A stretch of DNA of 64,000 nt, taken from Actinoplanes palleronii. GTDB lineage: Bacteria > Actinomycetota > Actinomycetes > Mycobacteriales > Micromonosporaceae. Below the pieces are notes generated by a model. That model made no database searches. It saw nothing but the letters and a program-made list of their open reading frames with translations, and was not told the DNA's origin. Numbering within the stretch: the first letter of the stretch is position 1; each line of letters starts with the position of its first letter. The translations under genes were made by a program, and so were the position numbers. The DNA is taken from contig NZ_BOMS01000135.1 of NCBI RefSeq assembly GCF_016862315.1, forward strand, positions 21,767 to 85,766, written 5' to 3'. Below are positions 8,489-18,153 of this stretch, in pieces.

Positions 8489-11379
8489 TGGTCCGCCCCC
8501 AGGCGCAGACGGGTCGCCGGCAGGCGACGGGTGGCGGTCAGCGCGGTGACCGAGCTGACCGCGAGAGCGACCAGGACCAGCAGGGCGGCGCTGCCCAGGG
8601 TCCGGCCCCAGAGCACCTCGAGCAGCGCGTCCGGCACCGGCCGGCCGGCCGCCGGGGTCAGTACCAGCAGCGGGGCCATCGCGGCCGCCACCACCAGCCC
8701 GACGGCCAGGCCGGTGAGGGCGCCGAGCCCGGCCAGCAACGCCTGCTCGATCACCAGAGACCGGGCCAGCAGCCGCGGACCGGCGCCGAGGGTGTGCAGT
8801 ACGGCCAGTTCGACCGAGCGGTGCTGGGCGGTGGCCCGGGCGTCCGCGGCGATACCGGCCGCGGCGAGCAGCATGGCGCCCAGGGCCGCGCCGAAGAGCG
8901 CGACCCGGGCGGCGGTGCTGAACGGGTCACTGCCACTGGCCAGCTCCTGGCGGTCGAGCACCTGCAGCCCGGACAGGCCGGTGAGGTCACTCGGATCGCC
9001 GGCGATCCACCACTCGCCGGTGTCCCGGACGATGCCGAAGCTCCAGAACAGCCGGGCCTCCAGGGCCGGGCGGTCGACCAGGACGGCGGCCTTCTCCACG
9101 CTGCCGGGCACCCGGTCGATGGTGGCGACCACGTCGACCCGGACCTCCGCCCCGCCGACGGTGAGCGACGTGAGATCGCTGAACGCGTCCCGGGCCGCCG
9201 TGGTGAGCGCGATCGGGACGCTGACCGGCACGTCCTCGGTGGTCAGGGTGAGCCGGCCGTGGACGTCGTAGACGCCGTTGTCGTCGGGCAGGACCACGTT
9301 GCCGTCCGAGCTCATCGCCCGCCAGCCGGGGTCCTGGCCGGTGATCCGCCAGCGCACCGGTTCCGGGCTCGCCGAATCGATCTTGAAGCCGAGCAGGCCG
9401 GTGCCGGTCGCGGTGAACGTGACCGGCTTGCCGCGGGCGCTGGTGCCCAGGTCGACGCGGCGGCCGCCGGCGAAGACCGCGGTGGTGTGCACCGGGGCGG
9501 AACTGCTGATCCGGCCGGGCCGCAGCGCGCCGGTGGTGTCCGGACCGGCCGCCGCGGCGAGCTTGCCGAGCAGCGCCGCGGGCGGCCCGCCGGTGGTGTC
9601 GTCGCGGGCCTGGACCACGCCGGCGGCCGCGGCCGGGTCCAGCGCGACCAGCTCGGCCGGTTCGCTGCCGGCGGTGGTCGGCACCCAGTCACGGAACGCC
9701 GGGACCACGGTGCGGACACCGGGCAGGGCGGCGAGTTGTTCGGCCCGGCCGTCCGGCGCGGTGCCACCGGTCTCGACCATCCGCACGTCCGTGCCGACCT
9801 GCTGGACGGCCTGGTCGGCGCGGGACTGCTGTGCGGTGGCGGCCAGGCACCAGGAGACGGTGGCGGCGGCGACCGCGAGGGCCAGCATCACCATCGGGCC
9901 GGCGTGCGCGCGGCGACCGGCCTGCCACGTGCCGAGCAGCGCGGACCGGGACCGGCCGCGGTTGAGCCGGCCGGCCGCGAACCGGGCGACCGGCGGCAGC
10001 AGCCGGACGGCGAGCACCGCGCCGGTCAGCACGCCCAGCGTCGGTGCGGCGGAGAGCAGCGGGTCGATGCCGAGGCCGCCGGCGCCGGTGGGCGCGGCGT
10101 ACTGGCGCAGCTGCAGCCAGCTCAGCACGGCCAGGGCGACCACGACCAGGTCGAGTCCGGCCTTGCGGAGCATCGGCAGGCGTTTGCGGCCGGACGTCTC
10201 GGCCAGGTAGGTGCCGCCGCGGCGCAGCGACGGCAGGGTCAGCGCGATCACGCCGCCGGCCGCGAGCAGCGCGGCGACCAGCCAGACCCCGCCGTAGAGG
10301 GTCACCTCGGGATATTTCAGGTGCAGCAGGGCGACGGCGAGCGGCGGGCCGAACAGCGCGGCCGGCAGCACCAGGGCCAGGCCCTCGGCCGCGGCCAGGC
10401 CGGCCAGCTGGCGGCGGGACGCGCCACGGGCCCGCAGCAGCGCGGTCTCCCCCCGGCGGGCCTCGGCCAGCAGCGCCGCGACCAGCGACAGCGCGTAGCC
10501 GCCGAGCACCACGACCAGCAGCATCGGGGTGACCAGGGTGGAGCGGCGGACCAGGTCGGCGCGTTCCAGCCGGTCGGCCAGCACCGGAATGCCGGTGTTC
10601 ACGGTCGCCGAGTTGCCCAGGCCGGAGGTCCGTGGCAGGTCCGTCTTGGTCGCGGTGGCGGCGTCAGCGGTACGCCGTACCGCGCCGATCGTCGGGTTCA
10701 CCAGGTCGGGTTCGGCCAGCCAGCCGCCGGACGCACCGGTGAAGAAGACCGGGTCGGCGCTGACGATCGGGCCGTACGTGGCGGTCTGCGGCGCGTGCCC
10801 GCTGAACACGTCCGGGGTGAGCAGCCAGTACGGGTCGGTGGTGTCCTTCGGCCGCCAGACGCCGCTGACCTTCCGGGCCAGCACCTTGCCGGTCCGGCGG
10901 TCCTCGAGTCGCAGCGTCTTCCCGCTGGTCAGGCCGAGCGCGGCGGCGGCCGGCTGGGCCAGCGCGACGTCACCGGTCCCGGCCGGCCAGGCGCCGGACA
11001 CCAGCTCGGCGTGCTCGGGCAGCTCGTCGAGCTGGACCAGCGAGGCGTAGACGACACCCGACTGGTCCGGTACGGCGGTGCCACCGGCGCCCCGCACCGC
11101 CCAGCCGGAGCCGTACTTCGCGGCGCTCACCGGCGCCGGCGCGTACGCGTCGCGCACCGCCCGGTCCCGGGCCTGCGCGTCGGTGTCCAGCGCCCCGTGC
11201 ACCAGGACCGCACGTTCGTCGGGGTCGGCGGCGGCGACCGCGGCACGGATGCCCTCGGCGGCCGAGGCGGTGGCGTACGCGGTCAGTCCCGCGAGCAGCA
11301 GCACCGCGGCCAGCATGACCGCTGCCGCCGCGGCCAGCAGCCCCCGCGCCACCGCCGCACGCCGGATGATCAGCGCCAT
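8485..11379 (-). CDS. FtsX-type ABC transporter permease, first gene of operon
   Basis: A 964-residue double-FtsX membrane protein. The N-terminal helix (about 12-38) leads into an extracytoplasmic domain. The first FtsX block contains LLAEARRGETALLRARGASR, followed by several helices and a second large outer domain. A final block contains ADARATAQHRSVELAVLHTL, the typical FtsX motif. It heads a four-gene operon with three junctions that are overlapped or derived from an overlap, so two different permeases probably form a heteromer with two ATPases. The promoter must lie in 11380-11480. Substrate unknown. Confidence 0.85.
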   Translation of the reverse strand: MALIIRRAAVARGLLAAAAAVMLAAVLLLAGLTAYATASAAEGIRAAVAAADPDERAVLVHGALDTDAQARDRAVRDAYAPAPVSAAKYGSGWAVRGAGGTAVPDQSGVVYASLVQLDELPEHAELVSGAWPAGTGDVALAQPAAAALGLTSGKTLRLEDRRTGKVLARKVSGVWRPKDTTDPYWLLTPDVFSGHAPQTATYGPIVSADPVFFTGASGGWLAEPDLVNPTIGAVRRTADAATATKTDLPRTSGLGNSATVNTGIPVLADRLERADLVRRSTLVTPMLLVVVLGGYALSLVAALLAEARRGETALLRARGASRRQLAGLAAAEGLALVLPAALFGPPLAVALLHLKYPEVTLYGGVWLVAALLAAGGVIALTLPSLRRGGTYLAETSGRKRLPMLRKAGLDLVVVALAVLSWLQLRQYAAPTGAGGLGIDPLLSAAPTLGVLTGAVLAVRLLPPVARFAAGRLNRGRSRSALLGTWQAGRRAHAGPMVMLALAVAAATVSWCLAATAQQSRADQAVQQVGTDVRMVETGGTAPDGRAEQLAALPGVRTVVPAFRDWVPTTAGSEPAELVALDPAAAAGVVQARDDTTGGPPAALLGKLAAAAGPDTTGALRPGRISSSAPVHTTAVFAGGRRVDLGTSARGKPVTFTATGTGLLGFKIDSASPEPVRWRITGQDPGWRAMSSDGNVVLPDDNGVYDVHGRLTLTTEDVPVSVPIALTTAARDAFSDLTSLTVGGAEVRVDVVATIDRVPGSVEKAAVLVDRPALEARLFWSFGIVRDTGEWWIAGDPSDLTGLSGLQVLDRQELASGSDPFSTAARVALFGAALGAMLLAAAGIAADARATAQHRSVELAVLHTLGAGPRLLARSLVIEQALLAGLGALTGLAVGLVVAAAMAPLLVLTPAAGRPVPDALLEVLWGRTLGSAALLVLVALAVSSVTALTATRRLPATRLRLGADQ

Positions 11380-11418
11380 CGGCGCCCCGGTTCGAGCATG
11401 CGGCGGATCTTGCCAGAT

Positions 11419-11462
11419 GGGAACGGCGCACGGGTGCCCGCACCCACACGCCGTTCCCTTTT
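11419..11462 (+). terminator. Hairpin between the protease gene and the ABC operon
   Basis: A 10-bp stem GGGAACGGCG/CGCCGTTCCC (11419-11428 with 11449-11458) with a smaller inner hairpin, followed on the plus strand by TTTT. On the minus strand, where the protease gene ends, there is no T run. Terminator function for that gene is therefore only likely. Confidence 0.4.
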
Positions 11463-11480
11463 ACGACTGTAAAGAATATT

Positions 11481-13379
11481 TTACGGCTGGCTGCGCGGGC
11501 TCTCCGGCGCCAGCGTGTCGATGAACTCGTGCGGGTCGTGCACGTCGGCGTTCCGCCGGGCCGCGTCCGCCTCGGCCTTGAGCTGGGTGGCGACCTTCGC
11601 CGCACCGGCGCCGGGGATGCCGGCGACGGTGGAGTAGGCCCGCTCGGCGAGCGCGTAGGCGACCCGGTACTCGTGCTTGGCGAACGCCTTCGCGGCCAGC
11701 CCGAGCAGGCCGTCGGCCACCTTCAGCGCGGTGCGCCCCTTGCCCTTCGGCACGGTCGCCGCCACCCGGTTCGCCGCCTCCCAGTACGCGGCGGTCAGGA
11801 ACCGGTCGCTGTTGTCCCGGTCGAACTGGCTGAAGTCCCAGTTCACGTCGATGTAGCTCATCATCGAGTTGTTCTCGTCGCCGGCGTTGGCGAACAGGAA
11901 GTCACCGGACGGGCCGTAGTCCACCCCGGTGGCGCTGTCGTAGCCGTCGTGCGGGTGGGACATGCCCAGGTGGTGGCCGACCTCGTGGATCTGCGTGGTG
12001 GTCAGGCCGTACCCGCTGGCGACCACCTCGGGCGAGATGAAGTTGAAGACGTACGACTGGTCGCCGGTGGCGTAGTCGTCGTCGGCGTACCCGAGCGCCG
12101 GCACCCCTACGCCGGGGCCGACCGCGTAGTTGAAGACCGGCACCTCGTAGTCGGCGTTGCCGTCCAGCACGCCGTCGAGGTGCTCGCGCGTGTAGAGATA
12201 GAGGTTGGCGAACGCCGGCAGGCCCAGCTCCGGGTAGCACGACTCGTCGTTCAGCTCGGCGACGTAACAGGCCTGGTTCTCCGCGGTGTACGGCAGGTCC
12301 TGCTGATCCTCGGAGAGCCGGTTGCGCCAGCGCAGCTCGGACAGCTCCTCGGTGACCAGGTCCGGCTTGATGTACTGGGCGGACGCGTCGACGCCGGGCC
12401 AGCCCTCGTACGTGTTGCTGTCGAGGTTGATGCTCTTCGGCAGCGTGCCGCCGGTCAGCTCGACCGGGTAGAGCGGTGACGTGGTCATCAGCAGGTTCAG
12501 CGCGACGTACCGGGTGAGCTTGCTGAGGTCGCCGGCCAGCGCGGCCGGGTCGCGGAAGCCGCCCTTGACGTACTCCCAGGTCGGCGGCATCCGGTAGTCG
12601 GGAACACCGTCACCGTCCACGTCCGCGTTGTCCACGTCGTAGTTCGAGGTCCAGGACTCCGGGCCGGCCGACAGGTCGTGGAACCAGACCCGCCGGGTCG
12701 CGCCCAGGCCGGTCTCCTCGTCGTCGGCGGTGGTGCCGCCCCAAGCGATGATCTTGCGGCTGTCCCGGTTCTTGCCGAAGTCGTAGCCGGTGTCCGGATC
12801 CGGCTCACCGATCTTCGTATAGACGTGGAACTTGAAGTCCGACCGGCCGAACCAGTTGATGAAGTAGATCGTGTTGCGCCGGGTGTCCACACCCGACGGC
12901 GGGTGGAAGGCCAGCCACTTCTCCACGCTCGGCGCGTCGATGGTGTTGTTGCCGGTGATGTCCAGGACGTTCTTCGCCTGGTCGTTGTACGCCTGCTGGT
13001 ACGCGGTCAGCGGGGCCGGCGTGGCCAGCTTGCCGAGTTGCTTGAAGAAGGTGTCCTGGTACGCCTTGTTCGTGTAGGTCAGGCGGTAGTCGTAGGTGTA
13101 GCTGATACCGAGCTTCTCGGTCACGCCGTAGCTGAGCCGGGACCGGACCACCGGCTCGTACTTCTTGGCCAGCCCGGCCAGGAACTTGTTCTTGTCCGCC
13201 TGAGCGGGCGTGTAGCCGAGGAAGACCACGTTGACCGGCACCTTCTCGGCCAGTCGGGGCTGTCCACCGGGATCGAGGTAGCCGAGCCGCGGCGCCGCGC
13301 CGGTCGCGCCGGCGGGTCCCGCCGACGCCGCCACCAGGGCTACGACGAGCGTCGCGAGGAAAGGGGTACGCCATCTCAT
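11481..13379 (-). CDS. Secreted metzincin-type zinc metalloprotease
   Basis: 632 residues from the ATG at 13379, chosen because MRWRTPFLATLVVALVAASA then forms a clean signal peptide; the frame stays open to 13421. The catalytic site HEVGHHLGMSH (about 464-474) is the extended HExxHxxGxxH zinc motif, and SMMSYID about 40 residues later is a plausible Met-turn, so it is a metzincin. The long N-terminal half has no motif I recognise; the C-terminal 120 residues look helical and Ala-rich. It would act outside the cell on proteins. It is a single gene, divergent from the next gene. Confidence 0.8.
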   Translation of the reverse strand: MRWRTPFLATLVVALVAASAGPAGATGAAPRLGYLDPGGQPRLAEKVPVNVVFLGYTPAQADKNKFLAGLAKKYEPVVRSRLSYGVTEKLGISYTYDYRLTYTNKAYQDTFFKQLGKLATPAPLTAYQQAYNDQAKNVLDITGNNTIDAPSVEKWLAFHPPSGVDTRRNTIYFINWFGRSDFKFHVYTKIGEPDPDTGYDFGKNRDSRKIIAWGGTTADDEETGLGATRRVWFHDLSAGPESWTSNYDVDNADVDGDGVPDYRMPPTWEYVKGGFRDPAALAGDLSKLTRYVALNLLMTTSPLYPVELTGGTLPKSINLDSNTYEGWPGVDASAQYIKPDLVTEELSELRWRNRLSEDQQDLPYTAENQACYVAELNDESCYPELGLPAFANLYLYTREHLDGVLDGNADYEVPVFNYAVGPGVGVPALGYADDDYATGDQSYVFNFISPEVVASGYGLTTTQIHEVGHHLGMSHPHDGYDSATGVDYGPSGDFLFANAGDENNSMMSYIDVNWDFSQFDRDNSDRFLTAAYWEAANRVAATVPKGKGRTALKVADGLLGLAAKAFAKHEYRVAYALAERAYSTVAGIPGAGAAKVATQLKAEADAARRNADVHDPHEFIDTLAPESPRSQP

Positions 13380-13543
13380 GTGGACACGCTGCCATCCACC
13401 ATCACCAATGGGAAGAGCCATTCGGGAACCGGGACGTTTCTACCGGGTTACACCCTTCAGGCAAAGATGTTGACGGATGAACGACAGTCGGTCCGGACGG
13501 AATGGCCTTGTGGTCCTGATCATCCTGGTGAATGGTTCCCGCC

Positions 13544-14311
13544 ATGCGAATCATCGAACGCCTCAAAGGGCGTGGCGCGAGGGTGCTGACCGCGGGGGTC
13601 ATCACCCTGGGACTACTCGGCCCGGCCCTCGCCATCGGCGCCTCGCCGGCCGCAGCGGTCCCGAGCGGGGCCAAGGTCGACATCGTGAAGAGCGCCTGTG
13701 TCGGCAAGAGCAGCACCGGCAAGCCGACCATCTCGTGGGTCGGTTCCGGCTTGCAGGTCCCGCTGAAGTCGGCCTACGTGAAGACCCGCGTGCAGGGCAA
13801 GCTTTTCGCCTGTTTCTGGAAATACAAGTTCAGTGACCAGGACCGGAACTACGACTACTGGGGCGCCAGCGTCGAAACGTACTGGGTGCGTACCGACAAG
13901 AAGGGCAAGGCGTCCTACGTGGCCCTGGCCAACCACCAGATCTCCTCGAACAAGACCGCCCGGGGCGGCATCTTCGCCGGCACCAAGGACTACACCTCGA
14001 AGACCTCCTGCTCCCGGCAGATCGACGTCGGGGTGAGCATCGGCGCGTTCTCGGCGTCGACGCCGATCCAGGCCTGTTCCAGCTACAAGATGGACCAGGT
14101 CCGCGCGTCGAACACCGCGGGGTACTGGAAGATGCCGAAGATCGGCGGCTTCACCCACGTGGAGACCACCTACATGCAGAAGGTCAAGCAAGGCGTGAAG
14201 CCGACCTTCTCGATGAGCGCCAACTACCCGAAGTACGGCTACCACTGGTCGGACGGCGCGAGCCACTGGGTCCCGACGGTCAACCTGAAGACCATCTTCA
14301 AGAAGTTCTGA
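13544..14311 (+). CDS. Exported protein of unknown function
   Basis: About 255 residues. The signal peptide is clear: MRIIERLKGRGARVLTAG, a hydrophobic stretch, then ASPAAAVP. An in-frame ATG at 13532 is an alternative start, and neither has a strong ribosome-binding site. The mature part is rich in Lys, Tyr, Ser and Trp, with four Cys that could form two disulfides, and has no enzyme motif I recognise. It ends in LKTIFKKF. It is transcribed alone and followed by a GC hairpin. Function unknown. Confidence 0.7.
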   Translation: MRIIERLKGRGARVLTAGVITLGLLGPALAIGASPAAAVPSGAKVDIVKSACVGKSSTGKPTISWVGSGLQVPLKSAYVKTRVQGKLFACFWKYKFSDQDRNYDYWGASVETYWVRTDKKGKASYVALANHQISSNKTARGGIFAGTKDYTSKTSCSRQIDVGVSIGAFSASTPIQACSSYKMDQVRASNTAGYWKMPKIGGFTHVETTYMQKVKQGVKPTFSMSANYPKYGYHWSDGASHWVPTVNLKTIFKKF

Positions 14312-14320
14312 TCCTTCTCC

Positions 14321-14357
14321 AGGAAGGCCGCCGCCGGGCTCCGGTGGCGGCCTTCCT
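14321..14357 (+). terminator. Hairpin after the exported protein gene
   Basis: A 17-bp stem (14321-14337 with 14341-14357, one wobble) nine bases after the stop codon. The T tract is poor, as is common in high-GC actinobacteria. Confidence 0.55.
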
Positions 14358-14432
14358 GCCGTTCGGCGCACGCCGGGCACCGTTCACCGTCCACTGCAGA
14401 CCGCACCGGAGTCATTGCTTAGGGTGTGCTTT

Positions 14433-15188
14433 GTGGACGAAACCGCTCTGAAGATCCGTGGACTGACCAAGACGTTCGGTACCTATCGGGCGGTGGATCA
14501 GGTTGATCTCACCGTGCGCTCGGGCACGTTCCACGGCATGGTCGGCCCGAACGGCGCCGGCAAATCGACCACGATCGGGATGGCCGTCGGCCTGATCAAC
14601 CCGGACGCCGGGACGATCGACCTGCTCGGCGCGGACGCGCTCGCCGACCGCCCGCGCGCCCGGGCACTGACCGGGGTGCTGCCGGACGGCCTCGACTTCC
14701 CGGAACGGCTGACCGGCGCCGAGCTGCTGCGGTACTGCGCGGGCCTGCGGGGGATCCGCGACGCCGCCGCCCGGATCGACGAGCTGATCGAGGTGCTCGG
14801 CCTGGTCAAGGGCGCCGCCACGCCGCTGGCCGACTGCTCCACCGGCACCCGCAAGAAGGTCGGCCTGGCCCAGGCGCTGCTGCACGCGCCGCGGCTGCTG
14901 GTGCTCGACGAGCCGTTCGAGGCGGTCGACCCGGTGTCGGCCGCGGCGATCCGCCGGGTGCTGCGCCGGTTCGTGGCCGGCGGCGGCACCACGGTCCTCT
15001 CCACCCACTCGATGCTGCTGGTCGAGCAGTTGTGCGACGACGTCACGGTGATCCACCAGGGCCGGGTGGTGGCCGCCGGGCCGGTCAGCGAGGTGGCCGG
15101 CGAGATCGGCCTCGAGGAACGCTTCGTCGAGCTCGTCAGCGCGGACGCCCCCGGCTCCGCCGACCTGTCCTGGCTGATCTCCGGATGA
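14433..15188 (+). CDS. ABC transporter ATP-binding protein (drug/lipid export type)
   Basis: 251 residues from GTG at 14433 (MDETALKIRGLTKTFG), with AGGGTG six bases upstream; a TTG at 14415 also opens the frame but is less likely. Walker A is GPNGAGKSTT. The signature is the divergent CSTGTRKKVGLAQAL in place of LSGGQ, as in the YhaQ/EcsA branch. Walker B is LLVLDEPFEAVDP, with STHS as the switch. The next gene overlaps by four bases and encodes the membrane partner. Direction and substrate are unknown; export is the usual role of this branch. Confidence 0.8.
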   Translation: MDETALKIRGLTKTFGTYRAVDQVDLTVRSGTFHGMVGPNGAGKSTTIGMAVGLINPDAGTIDLLGADALADRPRARALTGVLPDGLDFPERLTGAELLRYCAGLRGIRDAAARIDELIEVLGLVKGAATPLADCSTGTRKKVGLAQALLHAPRLLVLDEPFEAVDPVSAAAIRRVLRRFVAGGGTTVLSTHSMLLVEQLCDDVTVIHQGRVVAAGPVSEVAGEIGLEERFVELVSADAPGSADLSWLISG

Positions 15189-17269
15189 CCGCGCCGAGCC
15201 TGGCGACACCGCCGTTCACGGCCGTCGCGACGCTGGTCCGGATGCGCGCGACGATGCTGCGGCGCGCGCTGCGCGAGAACCCCGCACCGATGGTGGCCGC
15301 GCTGGCCGGCGCGCTCGCGGCCGCGTGGCTGATCCGGTACGCGGTGACCGGCGACCGGCACACCCTCACCGTCCTGGCCGGGGCCTGGGTGCTCGGCTGG
15401 ATCGTGCTCCCGCTGCTGCTCGGCGGGGTGCGTGGCCGCCTGCGCCCGGCCCAGCTGCGCCTGGAACCGATCACCACCGGGCCGATGACCACGGGTCTGC
15501 TGGCCGCCTCCGCGGTCGGCATCGGCCCGGCCGTCTCGCTGCTCGCCCTGTCCGCGCTCCCGGTGCACGCCGCCGTCCGGCACGGCGCCGGCCCGGCCGT
15601 GATCGCCGCGGCCGGCGCGCTGCTGCTCTGGCTGCTCGGCCTGGTCGGGTCGGCGGTGGCCCTGGAGGCCGTCGGCCGGGCCGCCGGACCGGTCGGCGCC
15701 GTGCTGACCGGCACCTTCACCGGCACGGTGATGGGCATCTCCGGGTCGGTGTGGGCGGTCGCCCCCTGGATCGGCCAGGTCCTGGTGACCGGCCCGCCGC
15801 CGTCGGCGATCACCGTGCTGCGGCGGGTGCCCAGCGACTGGCCGCTCGCTGCCGCCACCGCCGCACCGGGGCCGGCCACGGCTCTCCTGCTCGGGCTCAC
15901 GCTGCTGGTCGGCGTGGGCGTCGCCGCGTACACGACCCTGGTCCGCCGGGTCCTCGCCGCCGGCGCGCCGTTCCTCCCGCGCCGCACCGACCGCACCCCG
16001 GCGCCCGCCGAGGCCGTCGCCCCGCCGGCGGCGCCCGCCGCTTCACCCGCCGCTGCGGTCCCCGCCGACGACGACCTCACGCCGATCAGCCGGCCGATCT
16101 CGCCGGCCGCCCGCCCGGCCGAGGCCGCGACGGTCATCCGCGGACCGGCCTGGGCCGAGCTGGACCGCCAGGACGCTGCCGAGATCGACCTGGTCACCCC
16201 ACCCGAACCGGCCCCGTTGAACGACGCCACCCCCGGGCCCCCGGCTCCTCCGCCCGCCGCCGTGCCCGTCCCGGTCGTCCCGACCGGGCTGCAGCGCGGC
16301 GCGGTGGTCGCGGTCCTGCACCGCGAGCTGCGCTCCTGGGCACGCCACCCGCTGCGCCTGCAGTACCTCACCTTCGCCGTCGTCTACGGCCTGCTGCTCG
16401 GCATGCTGCCGCTGCTGGCGCACGTCGACCTGCTCGCGCCCTGGGCCGGGCCGCTCGCCGTGCTGTGGGCGTCGGCGATGGCCGCGAGCCTGGTCGGCCT
16501 GGACGGCACCGCGCTGTGGATGCCGCTGCTCACCCCCGGCGGCGAGATCGCCGAGACCCGGGGCCGGGCCCTGGCCTGGCTGGTCGTCGCGCTGCCGATC
16601 GGCGTGCTGCTGACCGTCGCCGGCATCCTGGTCGCGCCGGGGGTCGACCCGCTGCCGGCGCTCGCCGTGCTGCCCGCCGTGCTGGCCGCCGGTGCGACCA
16701 CCCCGGTCTGGGTGGCGCTGCTCCGGGTCCGCCCGGTCCGCGACGCCCGGCACCCGACCGCCGCCGACAACCCGACCGACATCGTCAGTGTCCTGCTCGC
16801 CCTGGCCGGGCCGCTGCTGGCCGCCGCGCCCGCGTTCGCCCTGGTGGTCTGGGGTCCGGACGGCCTGCGCCCGCTCGCCCCGGTCGCCGGGCTGATCGCC
16901 GGGCTCGCCGTCGGCCGGGGCGCGCTGTGGCTGGCCGACGACCGGCTCGCCCGGCGCGGCACCGAGGTCCTGGCCGCGGCCGGCGACCGCAGCGCTCCGC
17001 CGCCGCCCGCGGTCCCGCTCACCTGGGATCCCCAGTGGTACCGGGAGAACCGTTCCACCGCCTGGGCGCTGGTGCTGCTGACCGCCGGCTGGATCCCGGT
17101 GCTCCCGCAGGGGCTGCTGGTGCTGGTCCTGGACATCCGCGGCGGCTGGATCGTCGCGTCCCACCTGGCCGGCGGGGCCCGCACCGGGGTGGCGCTCGGC
17201 ATGGTGGGACTGGGCGCCGCCATGCTGCTGACCGGGCTGGTGCTGTGGGGGCGGCGACCCTTGACGTAA
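15185..17269 (+). CDS. Membrane partner of the preceding ABC ATPase
   Basis: A 694-residue integral membrane protein; the ATG overlaps the ATPase stop (ATGA). It has two hydrophobic halves, about residues 35-265 and 385-690, each with roughly six or more helices. They are joined by a disordered cytoplasmic linker of about 110 residues rich in Pro and Ala. The layout resembles a fused pair of ABC-2-like permease halves. No family is certain. The operon is just this gene and its ATPase. Codon use is extremely GC-rich like the neighbours, so there is no sign of recent transfer. Confidence 0.75.
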   Translation: MTAPSLATPPFTAVATLVRMRATMLRRALRENPAPMVAALAGALAAAWLIRYAVTGDRHTLTVLAGAWVLGWIVLPLLLGGVRGRLRPAQLRLEPITTGPMTTGLLAASAVGIGPAVSLLALSALPVHAAVRHGAGPAVIAAAGALLLWLLGLVGSAVALEAVGRAAGPVGAVLTGTFTGTVMGISGSVWAVAPWIGQVLVTGPPPSAITVLRRVPSDWPLAAATAAPGPATALLLGLTLLVGVGVAAYTTLVRRVLAAGAPFLPRRTDRTPAPAEAVAPPAAPAASPAAAVPADDDLTPISRPISPAARPAEAATVIRGPAWAELDRQDAAEIDLVTPPEPAPLNDATPGPPAPPPAAVPVPVVPTGLQRGAVVAVLHRELRSWARHPLRLQYLTFAVVYGLLLGMLPLLAHVDLLAPWAGPLAVLWASAMAASLVGLDGTALWMPLLTPGGEIAETRGRALAWLVVALPIGVLLTVAGILVAPGVDPLPALAVLPAVLAAGATTPVWVALLRVRPVRDARHPTAADNPTDIVSVLLALAGPLLAAAPAFALVVWGPDGLRPLAPVAGLIAGLAVGRGALWLADDRLARRGTEVLAAAGDRSAPPPPAVPLTWDPQWYRENRSTAWALVLLTAGWIPVLPQGLLVLVLDIRGGWIVASHLAGGARTGVALGMVGLGAAMLLTGLVLWGRRPLT

Positions 17270-17407
17270 TTCTCTTCACCCCTGGGCCGAACGGGCGAAT
17301 ACCCCATCGGCCATTTGGCTGCTTTCGTACAGAAAAAGTCTGATATTCCCGTTTTTTAAGCGGCCGGAAACCTCGCAGCGAATAGGTCACCGGAAAGAGC
17401 CAGGAAA

Positions 17408-17446
17408 GGCCGAGGGCCGCATCCGTGACGGATGCGGCCCTCGGCC
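17408..17446 (-). terminator. Terminator of the His/Gly-rich exported protein gene
   Basis: A perfect 19-bp stem (17408-17426 with 17428-17446); on the minus strand it is followed by TTTCC. It lies 17 bases beyond the stop codon of the gene at 17464. Confidence 0.75.
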
Positions 17447-17463
17447 GAGAAGCGTTTCCTTGA

Positions 17464-17892
17464 TCAGTTCTTCTTCCACGGGCCGTGACCCGGGCCGTGC
17501 CCACCCGGACCGTGCCCACCGTGACCACCCGGGCCACCGTGCGGTCCGCCGTGGCCACCGTGGCCACCCTGCGGGCCGGCCCAGCCGTAGTAGACCTTCA
17601 GCGCCCACGAGCCCCGGCGGAAGCCGCCGCGGATCGGGAAGCAGTCGTGGTCCTCCCACTGGTCACGCCACTCGCCGGAGCGGCCGGCGCGCTCACAGGA
17701 GATCGGGCCGCGGTAGTAGCCGACGATCCGGCCGTCCCGGAACTTCGCCTTCGCACCGGACTGCGCCGCGGCCGGAGCCTTAGCGGCAGGCTGCGGCGCG
17801 GCGGACGACGCCGCGGCCGGGCCGGCACTGACGACGAGGCCGGCCGCGATGGCCAGCCCGGACATCGTGAACCCGCGCATCACCTTGTTCAT
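17464..17892 (-). CDS. Exported protein with His/Gly-rich tail
   Basis: 142 residues. A signal peptide (MNKVMRGFTMSGLAIAAGL, then SAGPAAASSA) is followed by an Ala/Pro spacer and a small central domain with two Cys (ISCERAGRSG, DHDCFPIRGG). The tail of about 35 residues is almost only Gly, His and Pro, built from GGHG and GPGH steps and ending in WKKN. Such tails bind transition metals (Ni, Cu, Zn); whether it is for metal binding or flexibility is unknown. Monocistronic, with a strong terminator. A 13-bp palindrome lies 45 bases upstream. Family unknown. Confidence 0.7.
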   Translation of the reverse strand: MNKVMRGFTMSGLAIAAGLVVSAGPAAASSAAPQPAAKAPAAAQSGAKAKFRDGRIVGYYRGPISCERAGRSGEWRDQWEDHDCFPIRGGFRRGSWALKVYYGWAGPQGGHGGHGGPHGGPGGHGGHGPGGHGPGHGPWKKN

Positions 17893-18153
17893 GGATCACC
17901 ATTTCCGTAAGAAAGGTAATTTCGGACAAGCTGATCATATGAGTCATATCGCCTTCGGCTAGGCGACACTCACGCACGATCGAGTGATGGCGAGAGGTGG
18001 TGAGAGAGTTGATGGAGCTTGATCAAACAAGCGTTCTTGCAGGTCATTACGTATTTATCAAGCGTCAAGCCATCCGGCGGACACTGAGTGCGCAAAGAAT
18101 GACCGGAACGCGATCCTGCTTGGGGGCCGACCATCGCGGACCTGGACATGCCG
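17893..18153. promoter_or_regulatory. Gene-free stretch with a palindrome and lower GC
   Basis: Upstream of the His/Gly-rich protein gene there is a perfect palindrome ATATGA-G-TCATAT (17937-17949) and a small hairpin CGCC-N8-GGCG (17950-17965). Around 18015-18070 the DNA is clearly less GC-rich, with CTTGAT/ATCAAG half-sites. It probably holds the promoter of the minus-strand gene at 17892; no coding frame is convincing. Confidence 0.35.

Noticed and set aside
8488..11472. Very long plus-strand open frame (994 codons) and others opposite the FtsX genes
   Set aside because: It is the mirror of the minus-strand permease gene in GC-rich DNA; the product is a low-complexity Arg/Gly/Gln/His string with no domain, whereas the minus strand gives FtsX helices.
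15325..17343. 672-codon open frame on the plus strand overlapping the ABC membrane protein gene
   Set aside because: Arg/Pro/Gly-rich shadow of the membrane protein frame at 15185-17269; no start signal or family.
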